A stretch of DNA of 64,000 nucleotides from Craspedostauros australis (GCA_026770025.1 JAMXDE010000006.1:3292001-3356000); one strand, 5' to 3'. Numbered from the stretch's first letter, positions 35,378-46,597 are shown. The notes: a model not told the origin generated them from the letters alone. Translations and numbers: made by a program.

Positions 35378-36322
35378 TTGGTACGGACGTGTTGGAATAG
35401 TTTGTATCCAGGAGCATTGTTGAGCGAGTGCTCGTCCACCCACGGATCCTGGCTCGCAGTTGCATTGTGTCTCTCGCGGTTGTAGTCGTACCACACTCCA
35501 ATGACAACAGTACCCCGCCATGTTCATCCTCGTGTCGTTCACGCAAATCTGTGGGTGGTCCACCCCCAAGAGAGATCGGTCCCAGGCATCGACATGGTGA
35601 TGGCGCGGATCCCGACACTTTCAAAAGTAGCGCGAGTCTGACGCAACTGTCGAAGATGCGTTAGCGTGACTTTCCATAGTTGTGGCGGAAAACCGACTTT
35701 TTGACACTTTTGACGAACGCTTTGACGACTAGATCCGATAGATGTTGCGGTCGAGCCAAGCCCGATTTTGTCTCTATATTGTCCGCGCATAATTGCGCCC
35801 TACCTTGGGCCTTTCGGACTTGCCAATCAACGTCAACATTTATTTCTGTTGAAAATGTCTTCACGCACGGTAACGGACTAAATTCATGGATGGATACTTT
35901 CGTCCGACAAAGCGGTGAAGCGGGAAGATGACAAGGGACGATTGATGCTGACCGTGTACGATGCATGGTAAAAGCCACAGCAACGCGGCGGAGCAGCGTT
36001 GTGGAGGAACTCGTTTGGTAACGGATGAAACCAACCTTTCCTTTTTGGCATTTCGCGCCATCCTCGCAGTTCGTAGTGAGCTTCTTGGGTCATCGCAAAC
36101 GGACTACGGTTGTGTCTCTCGCGTTGCGCCGTGTTGCGCCGTGTTGCGCCGCGTGACTTTTCGTGTTGCCTGGCTGAGGTCTTTTGTTCCCTCGTTCTTT
36201 CGTCGGTGGAGGCGTGTTGATGGGTTGACTCTTCACTCCTCTCATAATTTCCAACAATCTCCAAAGAGCAACATACAATCACACACACACACAAACACGC
36301 CACCGCCACCACAATCACACCA

Positions 36323-36363
36323 ACACACAATCACACAATCACACAATCACACAATCACACAAA
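36323..36363 (+). repeat. ACACAATC microsatellite in a 5' leader
   Basis: About five 8-base ACACAATC units, 65 bases before the start codon at 36428, so probably in the 5' UTR or core promoter of that gene. Confidence 0.7.
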
Positions 36364-36427
36364 CCAAAGCACACAAACAAGCAAACCAACCACCCACAAT
36401 ACCACCACCACCAACACAATCGACGAG

Positions 36428-37096
36428 ATGTCATCAACCAAGTTCCACCAAGACCAACTGATCACCACCATGGTGATGGGATCGGACAGAAAGAAGCGCG
36501 GCTCGCGCAATGCCTCGGGCATGAACGGCAGCAGCAGCAGCCTGGACTACGGATCGCAGCACTCGACATTCACCGTGGAGCCACCCAAGAGCTGCCTGGC
36601 AACACCACCGATGACGCAGAGGAAGGGACGATCACCTTCCACACCCTCCGCAGCTTCCGACGCCAAGCCGGCCAAGAAGTTCCAATTCTGCAAGAGAGTT
36701 GCCGTGAAGCTGATCCGGCCATTGTCCAGCTACACCGAAGACGAGCACGTGGCGACGTGGTACCAGATGGAGGAGATGGACAGGATCAAGAAGGAGGTGA
36801 AGGCCACCCTGCGATGGATGATGAAGAACGAGGACGAGTCGGACGATCCCGTGTACTGCACACGAGGCCTGGAGTGCCGCCTGCCAGCGGCCAGCAAGCA
36901 GCGTCAGATGAACAAGCTGTGCGCACGGCAGACGGTGATGAGCGAGCAGGAGCGCCAATGGTGGGACTTCGACAGCGACACGGACGATCTGTCTCAGAAG
37001 TACATCCAGGCCACTCGCCATTGCCAGACGGCGGCCTTCCGAAAGGGCCGACAGGATGAGCGAGAGGCCAGACAGGTCTACAACTGTGCTGCCTAA
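36428..37096 (+). CDS. WY/RGLE family protein, member 3
   Basis: 222 residues. A Ser-rich N-terminus (1-75) precedes KKFQFCKRVAVKLIRPLSSY, then ATWYQMEEMDRIKKEVKATL, YCTRGLECRLPAASKQRQMN, TVMSEQERQWWDFDSDTDDL and a last helix with RHCQTAAFRKGRQDEREARQ. All five blocks of the family are clear, so this is the best template for defining it. The Kozak context is weak (GACGAGATGTCA). An in-frame ATG at 36470 would remove 14 residues. Function unknown. Confidence 0.8.
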   Translation: MSSTKFHQDQLITTMVMGSDRKKRGSRNASGMNGSSSSLDYGSQHSTFTVEPPKSCLATPPMTQRKGRSPSTPSAASDAKPAKKFQFCKRVAVKLIRPLSSYTEDEHVATWYQMEEMDRIKKEVKATLRWMMKNEDESDDPVYCTRGLECRLPAASKQRQMNKLCARQTVMSEQERQWWDFDSDTDDLSQKYIQATRHCQTAAFRKGRQDEREARQVYNCAA

Positions 37097-39050
37097 ACAA
37101 CAACCTGCACAAGCACTCACCGCGCATCTCACACATGACGCATCACAAGGCAGTTTTGCAACCACAAATGCTGTGAAGTACTGTACTACTACGAGTAATA
37201 CCAGAAGACACACGGGCTCCGACAACGCCCGGTTGGGCACACTAGAGGGATACATTATTAATAATAGAGACAAAAGCAGACCGACAACCGACCAAACATT
37301 CCCGTATTCAGAGCGTTCTGGTGCCTTGTAGAGAGAGAGAGCGAGAGTGCGACGCCTCCACTCTCCAACTACTAGAACTACTAGTATTTCACAAGGCAGT
37401 TGCACGCGACGCTCCCAAAGAGGAGACCACCTCCGCCACCAAATCGAAAGCAATCACTGCAGCCAATGAAGGTGGGATGGTTCCGCTCCTCTACGACCTG
37501 CGCCATAGATCGCACTCGTCGACTTGGCAGACCGATGATTCATTGATGATCCAGTATAGAGTACGACTTACGGTATCACACGTGATGCGATGGCGTTGTT
37601 GTCCGTTGTCAACGAAGAGAGAGCGAGAGAGGTTGCAGTCCGCGTATCGCATGACGCTTGCGGTGTTGGTCTTGATTCAGGAATCCCACTGACCCATTGA
37701 CCTGTTGTGAGGGTACCACTGCACTTAGAGTGGATCGTGCTGTTTGTTATGAACGCATGTGATGGTCTTGCTGCGCATGGATACAATTACTCTGTTTCAG
37801 AAGTCGCTGCTTCACTCTGCTGCATGGAGAATCCTGGAGAGTACTGGTTCTGTTCGTGTTTGCTCGTCAAGTGCGATCTATTAGCACGGTGGTTGGTTGT
37901 GGCAAAGTGTTCCTTGGTCAGCAAAAACGCGCCACCCGCAAAAACAACGAACGAAGTGCGAATTGGCGGGAAACCGGATACTTGACTCAACTGACCAAAC
38001 TGAACCATTTTGAAATAGGAAGATCCGTCCACGATGCGACACGTGATTCGACAAGCTCAGTCCGGTCATAGAGAAGGGTCATCGCTCACGCCCAACGCGA
38101 TCCCCATCAGCCAAAGGGGAAGCGAAGAAGACGGAAGCATGACCGTGCTGCAGTGCACTGCGTTGTGCTGCTCGATGAGAGAGAGTCTGATTGGATGGCT
38201 GGATGGTTGGATGAGCAAGCACAGAGAAGGAGAGGGAAGCAAGAGGGAAGGAAGAGTGAAGGAAGAGGGAAGCAAGAGGGAAGGTAGGTATGAAGTGATC
38301 ATACCAATACGAGAAGCTCGCGCTCGTGTCGAGAGGATGTGCATATCATGCATGGTCTGGAGGAATATAGTAGAATAGTTCGTGCAAGGTGAGAATTGTG
38401 TTCGTGTTGCGTCTGCAGTTCGGCAACTGGTCTCTTTGACGAGTACACTCCGACTGTAACATGCAATAGCAAGAGATTTGTCATGATGCTTGTGCAAGCT
38501 TGATAGAGAGTCAGCTTTGATGACAGCAGCAGGAGCAGCAGAAATGGCTCGCATGGTTAGCGTGCGCAGAGTAGAGCAGAGTTTGTGACGAGCAGGGAAA
38601 ACACATGGGCGCACGCAGAAAACTCGGGACGGAGATAGGCCCAAAATGCCAACAGGCACAATTCCTTCTCTGCGTGGCGAAGCCGATCCGACCAACCAAA
38701 ACAACGCACAACGCGACGCGCGGAATGCGCACAGAGAGCCATGTGATGGGGTGCGACACACCGTGCAGTTGCGCCGTTGAGATTTTCGCCATCTCGTTTC
38801 TTGCTCACTCCAATGTGTGTGTGTTGACTTGTGCGGTTTTCTTGGTGCTTTGTCGAATCTGCATCCGCATCTGTTTGTGAATGTGCATCTGAATGTGCAT
38901 CTGAATGTGAATGTGCATCCGCATTCCCATTGGTATCTCTGTCACTCCCACTCTCATCCGCTGTCTCATCCTCATCCTCATCCTCCGTCTCATTCTCACT
39001 TGCAACAGCACAAGCAGAAGTGCAAGGACAAGCAAGAGGAGACTGGATGC
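37097..39050. other. intergenic region
   Basis: No gene is supportable. The GA-rich stretch at 38165-38290 has GAAGG-type repeats. From 38880 to 39050 the frame of the next gene is already open but has no ATG and encodes a His/Leu/Ser-biased string, so I treat it as leader. Confidence 0.45.
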
Positions 39051-42000
39051 ATGAAGGACACGTGTCATCCTGTTGATCATCAGCAGAAGCATCAGCAGAA
39101 GCATCAGCAGAATCAGCGCCAACAGGCGAAGAAGGTTCAGTCATCCACACTGGCATCCACGCCAACTTCCACGCTGGCCAAGACAAACACACAGAAGACC
39201 CTGTCAGGCCACAAGTCTCCCACATCGACGACAGCAGCAACAGCAGTATCTGTATCAGCAACAGCAAGAAGAAGAGTTCTTGATCCCCCAATCCACAGCG
39301 GAAGCGCAAGCCCCAAAAGGCGCGAAAAGTCTCGCTTGAGACCGTCCGTGTCTCCCAGAACCAGGCGCAAGGCCCCAACGACGCCCACCAGGGAGGACAG
39401 GGCTGCCACTCCTTCGCCTTCTTCGTCTTCCAGGCGCAAGTTCCTTCGCAGGGGCACGTCTTGGAGATCCACCATTGGTCGTCGATTGACCATCACGGCT
39501 TCATCTGTGAGTGGAAGCGCAAGTGGAAGTGGAAGCGCAAGTGCAAACAGCGATCACAATCGCAACAGTCATAGCAACAACAACAGCCATAACAACAACA
39601 ACAACAACAACAACGGAGACTCCAATCGAACAACCACAAAGACATCATCGCCCGGCGCAAGTAATGGCATGCAGAACGGTCAGCCTCCCTCTTCGACGCC
39701 CACCTCGGGGACCACCAAGCACCCCAAGCGCAAGTCCACCGTCCTCAATGCATCGCGCAAGGTGGTCACCACGGTAGGTCGGCCCCTGCGTGCGGTGGGA
39801 CGTGCTGTCTCCGGCAATCGCAGGCGCACCGGCAGTCACGATGAGGTGGACATTGCCAAGGAGGTGGCCAATGCCAACGCCGCCAACTTGGCCAGACGCA
39901 ACACTCCTTCGCCAACCATCGCGAGCAGCGCTGCGCAGATGCCGATCATCAACGATGTCACCAACGATGCCACCGCCAACGATGTCACCACCAACGAGGC
40001 CACCCAAGAGAACAACAACGGCAATGGCAGCAACAACAACGAAGGAACCACCAAGTCGGTGGACTCGCTGCAGTCCGATGCCGAAAGGAGCTCGTCTCCC
40101 AGCGACAATGACTTGCATGCGACACCTCCGTTCCAGGATTCCATCATGACGCCTTCGTCGTCCACAGGAACGGCTACTTCTGCACCCACGCTTTCAGCAA
40201 CACCCAGGGGAGGAATTGCTGTGGGGCTCGATGCGCACAGGATGCCCCTTCCCTCCATCAACGGAGCTGTTCCCGGATCGCATTACGTCGATGTCTCTGT
40301 CGCATCCAACAACCCAACAGCACTGGCAATGACTCCTTCCTTGCGCGACACTCAGCAACACCACATCAACCAACAACATAGAAGCCAACAGCACAACAGC
40401 CAACAGCACAATATCCACAACATGGACGCCTCCCAGGGCACCCTCACGCAGAGCATGTTCAGCGCGAGCCAGGCGCCGACCCCAGATCCCAACGATGATG
40501 TCACCAGCAGGGTCGGCAACGACAGCGCCGTCACGGGCATGTCCATCTCGGAAATGCCAACGCTCTCGGAAACGGATGTCTCCGTTCAGGCGGTGGAACG
40601 CGTCCTCAGAGAGGTCGTCTTCCTCTCTCTCGCCTACCTCATGGGCACCATCAGGCCGGAGTTCACCTTCCTAGTGGGAAAGACCATCGAGTACTCCTCC
40701 ATCGCTTGGATCACATGTCTCGTCATTCTCGTTTCCTCATGGTTGCAGCAACCGCCTAAAATTATTCATCACGGCCACATGCAGCATCAGCATCAACAAT
40801 CGCACCATGAGCAACTCCAACAGCATCAACAACAACAACAGAGGCGCGAGCTTTTGCACTATGGTGGTCATTCGCAGCAGCAACAACAAGCTGCACGTCA
40901 GATGTCAACATCGATCCAAGATAGGGGGTTGTTGCATTCCCCGGCTCCAACTGCTTCCACCTCCGCGTCCGTGCCGGCATCCATGTCTTCGCTGCCGCAA
41001 TTTGTGCAATCTCCAACACCTCCCAAACACAATGTGTTGACCAAGGATGCCCTTCTCCTCAACAACGGTAACAACGGCAGTAGTACCAACAACGGCAACA
41101 GTACCAACAACAACGATACTGACAGGGGCACCACGGATGGCTACGACAGCAACATCAACACCAAGGCCGACAGCCTCTCGACCAGCAACCCAATCAGCAG
41201 AGGCAGCAGCTTCATGGACGAGAGCTTGTTTGATGCCAGCACGGCGCCCGATCGACAGATCTCACTCTGTCCATCCAACACAAACCTATCCACGTCCATG
41301 CTCAGCGATCTAGGTAACAACGATGATACCCACAAATCGGGATCCTTGGAGAATACCTTGCATTCCACCAACTCCTTGCCTGCGACTGCAACCACAACAG
41401 ATGGACCTGCTCCTTCTGCTGCTCGTTCTGCCGCACCTTCTGCTGCTCAGTCCACAACGACAACCGCAGCATCAGATGCAAACGCCGCGACTCCCCAAAT
41501 ATTGACAGACGCGGATCTTCTGCCGCATCCGTCCCTGTCGCCCTTCTACATCATGGACGACGTCGCCAAGCAACGCATCTACCCAAACGCTGCCAAACCA
41601 ACGCACATATCCAACGAATTCTTCGAGATGGACATGCTCGTCATCATCCGCACGCCCGACGTCGATGACCCCAAAGCCACCAAGGGTAAGCCATCCAACG
41701 CGCGCATTGCCAACTACCTGCGCGAGCGACAACGTCGCTTCGAGTTCCAGTACCAGATGAGGGTCAAGAAGGTGCCGCCCAACAAGGCATTCTACTTCTC
41801 CTGCGAACTCGATGAACCCATCAAGATGGGACTAATCCAACGCGCCTTCGTCGGGGCCTCCATGGCATTCATGAAGTCCACCAACCCCACCTTCCATTAC
41901 TCCACCATGGGATCCAAGTACTCAGCAGATGGCAAGTACGAGAAACCCCACATGTCCTTCACCGTGGAAGGCTCGCTGGATCGTCTCGTCGTCACCAAGC

Positions 42001-45000
42001 CGGGAGAGACGCCACCGCAGCTGGGATCAGAAATTTACGAGCCGCAGGAGCACATCAAGAAGCGCAAGAAGGGAAACTTCATCAAGTGGAACACCACGGA
42101 CACCTACACCATGGCCCTGTGGAGCGCCTACGTGGACTTCTTGGACTGGAGGGTCATCAACCTGCCTGGCATCCGACCCTTCCTCCTCACCTCCGTCCTC
42201 GGTGATCAGGCCTTCTCCGTCTCCTTCTACATGATCGACGAGGATAAGGCCAACGAGAAGCATTATCGCAAGGACATCACGGAGGTCGTCAACCTCGAAC
42301 TCTGCAACGTCAACAAGGCCGGCACGGGCAAGCTGGCGACCACCTGGATCGCCTCGCAGAAGGAGCTCAAGAAGAAGAAAAAGGCAGCGCAAGCTGCCGC
42401 CGCTGCGAGTGCCGCCGAACGTGCGCAGAAGGCCGATCAGTCAGCAGCAGCAGCAGTCACTGATGCGAACACGACGGTGACGCCGAAAGCACCGGCATCA
42501 ACTGCAGCTCCTGCGGTTACGGCTGCACCAGCAGCAACTCCGGATTCTGCACAATCACTATCAGTGTCGACATCGATCTCGATCGCCACGTCCCCCGCGG
42601 AAGCGAGTCCCAAAACGCCCGCCATGCCATCGTCTTCCCAAACAGCACCGGCATCCCTGACGGCTGGCGGTGCTCCAAGGATGCCAGACTTCCGCAAGAA
42701 GGCCTCATCCCTCGAAGAGAACGACGAGGTTTCCTACGTCGACGACTCGGACGCCATGGTTGCGTCATCATCGACATCGCAGAAGGGAGCGCCAACATCA
42801 GCGTCGACCACCGGATCTTCCGATGCCTTCGTCTCCAAGCAGAGCAACCTGGACATGGATGATGACAACGAGGATGAAGATGCCGCCACCGCCGCAGAGC
42901 TGGGACAAGGTCTTTACCTGCAAAGTGGCGACACCATCACCCTCAAGCAATTCGTGGAGCATGAGGATGATGACAATGACACAGCCTTCGCCATCTCGAA
43001 CGGTGCAGGGTTCGCAGTCTTGCAAAATCAAGGCGACTGTGTCGTCACCATTGAGAAGGCGCGCAAGAGCCGGCGCAACAAGCTCATCAAGGCCGGTGAC
43101 ACGGTCTACTTCAAGGCACGTCAGAAGCGCCACAACGAGTACGAAACGCGCTACCTCACGATCCATCGCGGTTGGTGGCTCAAGTGGGTCAGCCGCCTGC
43201 CCAAGAAGAACGGTCACTTCACCATCTGCAGCGCCGACAAGCAATCGGAATCGTCCTACCTCAGTCTGGGAAGCGCCTTCAAGCTGCGTCATAAGCGCTG
43301 GTCCAGCTACTACGTCGGCGTGGCCAACGAACCATCGCCCACGTACGGTGGACGGTTGCTGGCACTCTACAACTCCGACACCTCGAAGAACAGCAACAAC
43401 AACAACAGCAGGAATGTTGCCGAGGATGAGTACGATTCGGAGGAGGGTGAAGGTGGTGATATCGATGGACCAATCGTGTCCAACAAGAAGAACTGGATGA
43501 AGATCTTGATCCTGTATGCGGATGATGCTGCGCCTGCCGGGACAATACCCGCTGGGACAATCTCGAAGGACAGCGTGGCCATGCAATCGGCGGATCCGCA
43601 TGCGGCGAGTCAGATGCTGAAGAAACTCAAGTTCTCCAAGGAGGATGCACGCATCGATGTCCCCGCGTGGATCGAGATGATGAACCGCACAGAGAGGATC
43701 CGGCAGCTCACCTACGTGGTCCGCATTAACCACCCGAAGGACGAGCAGCCAACGACCTCGCCGTCCAGCTTGAATGCAAACGAGGCATCTGGATCGTTCC
43801 CTCACACCACATCAGTACGGTTGCGCACAGGACGAGAGCTCGCCCCTCTCATGCGGTACGGTCTCACCCATCGCAGCGTGTCAGAGGGACCAGCGGCAAC
43901 ACGAGAGACGCATCGCAGCGATCGCCGGCGTCTTTCCACGTCGTTCCACATTCGTGATCCGCCCAAAGCAGCTCCGCTGTCGTCACGCGCAACGTCCACC
44001 GACGGCGCGGCGCATCCTCTGTCACCGGACAGGGACGTTGCGTTGAGCTTGAGCCCACGTCATGCGAGATCAATAGACAAATTCATGTCCCGCGGCACTT
44101 CATTCGACGATGACTCGGTGAAAGACTACGAAGGTGATCTGTACGGCGATTGCATGGAGGCGGAGTCCATCAACTCGGCCGATTTCAGCGTCGAAATGGC
44201 GAACGTTGGATCGCACGATGAATGGGCCGATACCGGCTATCCCGATGAAGCAGAACCAGACACAGAACCGGAAGCGGAAGCAGAACCCGAATCGGAAGTC
44301 GAGCAGGAGCCAGAGCTGGACAACTCCAAGAATGGCGGACGCATGAAGCGCGGCAAGATGCTGATCGGGAAGGTGGCGAAGAAAGCCAAGGACGTCACGG
44401 TGGCAACTGGCAAGACCGCCGGCAAGGTCGTCGTCGGCACCACCAAGCTGACCGGCAAAGTCGCCGTGGGGACGGGCAAGGTGGCCGTCGGGACTGGAAA
44501 GATGGCCATGAGACAGAGCAAGAAGGTGGTGCGCGGTTCCGTCAGCACCGGCAAATCGGTGATCCAACGAAAGCCGAAGAAGAACCCTCGCCAGGAGCCA
44601 CGTACCAAGGCGGTCTTCAAGGACAAGAAAAGCCAGGATCAGACCAAGCACGTCGAGGTCTCGAAGGAGATGAAGAAAATCGGACGAAGCCAGATGAAGA
44701 TGTCGAACGAGATCCTGGCGGGCGAGCTGTGCGCACCCGAGCAATCGTGTCGCATCGCATCATCCGTGCTGTCGAAGATGTCGAATCTGGATCCGACCGC
44801 TGTCATGTGGGCACGTTTCAACGACCTGCTCAAGAAGCAGCTGTCCATCGACACGGAACAGGATCGCTGGTTCTTGCAGGGCAACCATGTCCACATCGGC
44901 GTGACACCGCTGTCGCGCGGCGAGAAGCTCCACGACAGCCTGGTGGCGCGGTGTCTGTGGGAGAGCCATTGGAGGGAGGAATGGTGCGGCGTATACAAGA

Positions 45001-46244
45001 GCTGCATCTCGTTCTACTCCCCGCTCTCCAAATCCCCCTGCCTGGAGATTTCGTACATTGACATCACCAATGTACGCCCGTTGGATTCCACGGAGTCATC
45101 CCCGCTGCCTGGATTCCCGCTTCTCGTGCTCGAAACGGCGTGGCTGTGCCATTACATGGCGTTCCGCGACGAGGAGGCCCGCGACACGTTCGGTGAACGC
45201 ATCGAGGCAGCCATCGCTGAGCATGTGAGGGAGGTGGAGGTCAGCGCCGAGCTGAACGAGAAGGATCTGCGCAAGGCCCGTTTCTGGCAAGGCTTCCAGA
45301 ACCTGTCGGAGGCAGCCATCTCGCCGGGACGTGGAAAGTGGGCGAAGATCATGTCCAACCAAAAGTCGAAGGAACGCGCCATCCTGAACAGCCGGCGCAT
45401 GGTGTTCGATCTGGATTCCACGACCTCGTTCGGTGACGCGCGCAACGGATACGAGTTCATCGAGAAGATGCTTGCGACGGCGCTGTCGTTTTCGATGAAG
45501 ACGTTGGAGACGAACCCTGAATCCTTCGTGCAGTTTTTGGATGCGGCGAGCCACCTTCGCTTGCTGCCGCTGCACGAGCTGAACTTCAACAGCAAGGCAG
45601 CCTACTGCCTGTTCATGAACCTGTACCACGTGATCCTGCAGCATGCCATGCTGCTGTCCATCAACGGTCCGCTGAACAAGCGTTCCATCGGTCATTTCGT
45701 GCGTACGACGTGCTACGAAGTGGGCGGGGATGTGTTCTCTTTGGCAGAGCTACACTGCTGCGTGCTTCGTGGGAGGTTGAGCCGACCTTCGCTGAGCAAG
45801 CCCCCGTACATCGAGCCTCCCAAAAAGTCCGTGACGGCGTATCGCGTGTACGCCCTGACACACAAGGATCCAAGGCTGGTGTTCTGCGTCAACACGGCGG
45901 ACACCGCTTGCCCCCGACACGTGCCGATCCTCCGAGAGAAGAGCATGGACGAGCAGCTGAACGCCTGCACCTTGGCATTCCTGAAGGGGCAGATGGTGGT
46001 CGACACCGCCCGGCGTGTGATCATCCTCCCCAAGGTGTGCGAGGTGTACCGTCACGACTTTGGCAGCGGAGACACGATATCGTGCGTCCGCCTTTGCATC
46101 AGCGAATTGAAGGACGATGCATTGGCGAAGGGGATGCGATCCATCCTGAGCGACGACATGCTTCAGATCCGGTACCGTCACACCATCGAGCAATACCACA
46201 CCTCCCTGCTGCTGCGCAGATCGGAATGCGAACCAGACGCATAG
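39051..46244 (+). CDS. large multidomain protein: DUF1769, possible beta-trefoil, PH and DUF547
   Basis: 2397 residues from the first in-frame ATG (MKDTCHPVDHQQ); the frame is open further upstream without an ATG. Residues 1-520 are disordered (Ser/Asn/Thr). One or two hydrophobic segments lie at ~523-566, ending WITCLVILVSSWL. A second disordered part leads to a DUF1769-type domain at ~857-1065 (EMDMLVIIRTPDVDDP, then MSFTVEGSLDRLVVTKPGE). Residues ~1285-1450 look like a beta-trefoil or fascin-like fold (TRYLTIHRGWWLKWVSRLPK). A basic repeat (GKVAVGTGKVAVGTGK) lies at ~1763-1843, a PH-like domain at ~1940-2055 (WREEWCGVYKSCISFYSP) and DUF547 at ~2130-2350 (NSKAAYCLFMNLYHVILQHA). PH and repeat suggest membrane binding. 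I know of no functional assignment for DUF1769 or DUF547, so the role is open. Confidence 0.85.
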   Translation: MKDTCHPVDHQQKHQQKHQQNQRQQAKKVQSSTLASTPTSTLAKTNTQKTLSGHKSPTSTTAATAVSVSATARRRVLDPPIHSGSASPKRREKSRLRPSVSPRTRRKAPTTPTREDRAATPSPSSSSRRKFLRRGTSWRSTIGRRLTITASSVSGSASGSGSASANSDHNRNSHSNNNSHNNNNNNNNGDSNRTTTKTSSPGASNGMQNGQPPSSTPTSGTTKHPKRKSTVLNASRKVVTTVGRPLRAVGRAVSGNRRRTGSHDEVDIAKEVANANAANLARRNTPSPTIASSAAQMPIINDVTNDATANDVTTNEATQENNNGNGSNNNEGTTKSVDSLQSDAERSSSPSDNDLHATPPFQDSIMTPSSSTGTATSAPTLSATPRGGIAVGLDAHRMPLPSINGAVPGSHYVDVSVASNNPTALAMTPSLRDTQQHHINQQHRSQQHNSQQHNIHNMDASQGTLTQSMFSASQAPTPDPNDDVTSRVGNDSAVTGMSISEMPTLSETDVSVQAVERVLREVVFLSLAYLMGTIRPEFTFLVGKTIEYSSIAWITCLVILVSSWLQQPPKIIHHGHMQHQHQQSHHEQLQQHQQQQQRRELLHYGGHSQQQQQAARQMSTSIQDRGLLHSPAPTASTSASVPASMSSLPQFVQSPTPPKHNVLTKDALLLNNGNNGSSTNNGNSTNNNDTDRGTTDGYDSNINTKADSLSTSNPISRGSSFMDESLFDASTAPDRQISLCPSNTNLSTSMLSDLGNNDDTHKSGSLENTLHSTNSLPATATTTDGPAPSAARSAAPSAAQSTTTTAASDANAATPQILTDADLLPHPSLSPFYIMDDVAKQRIYPNAAKPTHISNEFFEMDMLVIIRTPDVDDPKATKGKPSNARIANYLRERQRRFEFQYQMRVKKVPPNKAFYFSCELDEPIKMGLIQRAFVGASMAFMKSTNPTFHYSTMGSKYSADGKYEKPHMSFTVEGSLDRLVVTKPGETPPQLGSEIYEPQEHIKKRKKGNFIKWNTTDTYTMALWSAYVDFLDWRVINLPGIRPFLLTSVLGDQAFSVSFYMIDEDKANEKHYRKDITEVVNLELCNVNKAGTGKLATTWIASQKELKKKKKAAQAAAAASAAERAQKADQSAAAAVTDANTTVTPKAPASTAAPAVTAAPAATPDSAQSLSVSTSISIATSPAEASPKTPAMPSSSQTAPASLTAGGAPRMPDFRKKASSLEENDEVSYVDDSDAMVASSSTSQKGAPTSASTTGSSDAFVSKQSNLDMDDDNEDEDAATAAELGQGLYLQSGDTITLKQFVEHEDDDNDTAFAISNGAGFAVLQNQGDCVVTIEKARKSRRNKLIKAGDTVYFKARQKRHNEYETRYLTIHRGWWLKWVSRLPKKNGHFTICSADKQSESSYLSLGSAFKLRHKRWSSYYVGVANEPSPTYGGRLLALYNSDTSKNSNNNNSRNVAEDEYDSEEGEGGDIDGPIVSNKKNWMKILILYADDAAPAGTIPAGTISKDSVAMQSADPHAASQMLKKLKFSKEDARIDVPAWIEMMNRTERIRQLTYVVRINHPKDEQPTTSPSSLNANEASGSFPHTTSVRLRTGRELAPLMRYGLTHRSVSEGPAATRETHRSDRRRLSTSFHIRDPPKAAPLSSRATSTDGAAHPLSPDRDVALSLSPRHARSIDKFMSRGTSFDDDSVKDYEGDLYGDCMEAESINSADFSVEMANVGSHDEWADTGYPDEAEPDTEPEAEAEPESEVEQEPELDNSKNGGRMKRGKMLIGKVAKKAKDVTVATGKTAGKVVVGTTKLTGKVAVGTGKVAVGTGKMAMRQSKKVVRGSVSTGKSVIQRKPKKNPRQEPRTKAVFKDKKSQDQTKHVEVSKEMKKIGRSQMKMSNEILAGELCAPEQSCRIASSVLSKMSNLDPTAVMWARFNDLLKKQLSIDTEQDRWFLQGNHVHIGVTPLSRGEKLHDSLVARCLWESHWREEWCGVYKSCISFYSPLSKSPCLEISYIDITNVRPLDSTESSPLPGFPLLVLETAWLCHYMAFRDEEARDTFGERIEAAIAEHVREVEVSAELNEKDLRKARFWQGFQNLSEAAISPGRGKWAKIMSNQKSKERAILNSRRMVFDLDSTTSFGDARNGYEFIEKMLATALSFSMKTLETNPESFVQFLDAASHLRLLPLHELNFNSKAAYCLFMNLYHVILQHAMLLSINGPLNKRSIGHFVRTTCYEVGGDVFSLAELHCCVLRGRLSRPSLSKPPYIEPPKKSVTAYRVYALTHKDPRLVFCVNTADTACPRHVPILREKSMDEQLNACTLAFLKGQMVVDTARRVIILPKVCEVYRHDFGSGDTISCVRLCISELKDDALAKGMRSILSDDMLQIRYRHTIEQYHTSLLLRRSECEPDA

Positions 46245-46597
46245 TTTTGATAGGCGTTGCGTTACTTCAGGCGCGTCCGCAGGAAAGCCTTTGAAACGGA
46301 TGGGGAAAGTGGCGACAGTGCAGAATGCCATCAGCAAGCCATGCCGACAAGCATGCGGACAGGCAAGCTAATACTATGGAGACAAGGAGGTGCAGATAGA
46401 GCGAAGCACGGCCTTCTGGATGCAACATGATATTATACGTCAGGATATATATAACATAATGCCAATGATTGTAGATACTTATGTGTAGTTGTACGAGGAT
46501 CACTATACTCTGTGCGATGCCATACCCTTCGAAGTTCTTGTGGAATGCTGTTGTCAGTTGTTGTCAGTTGATGTCAGTGCACACGATGAAGGAGCCA
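46245..46597. other. 3' flanks of convergent genes
   Basis: A 353-base gap between the stop codons of the DUF1769/DUF547 gene and the TIC21-like gene. It contains an AT-rich stretch (46430-46480) that may serve polyadenylation. No gene seen. Confidence 0.5.

Larger units (their letters stand above)
32436..36427. other. gene-poor intergenic region
   Basis: About 4 kb with no supportable gene. Minus-strand open frames of 120-240 codons occur at 32452-33171, 33559-33921 and 34419-35045, without domains or plausible starts. It contains the second TACGACTAGTCGTA palindrome (35364), a GTTGCGCCGT repeat (~36122-36153) and the leader repeat at 36323. Confidence 0.45.

Noticed and set aside
38817-39050. 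Upstream extension of the DUF1769/DUF547 gene
   Set aside because: The frame is open but begins at GTG, lacks an ATG and encodes a His/Leu/Ser-biased string, so the ATG at 39051 was chosen.
42798-43805. 335-codon minus-strand open frame
   Set aside because: Antisense to the DUF1769/DUF547 gene; no domain of its own.
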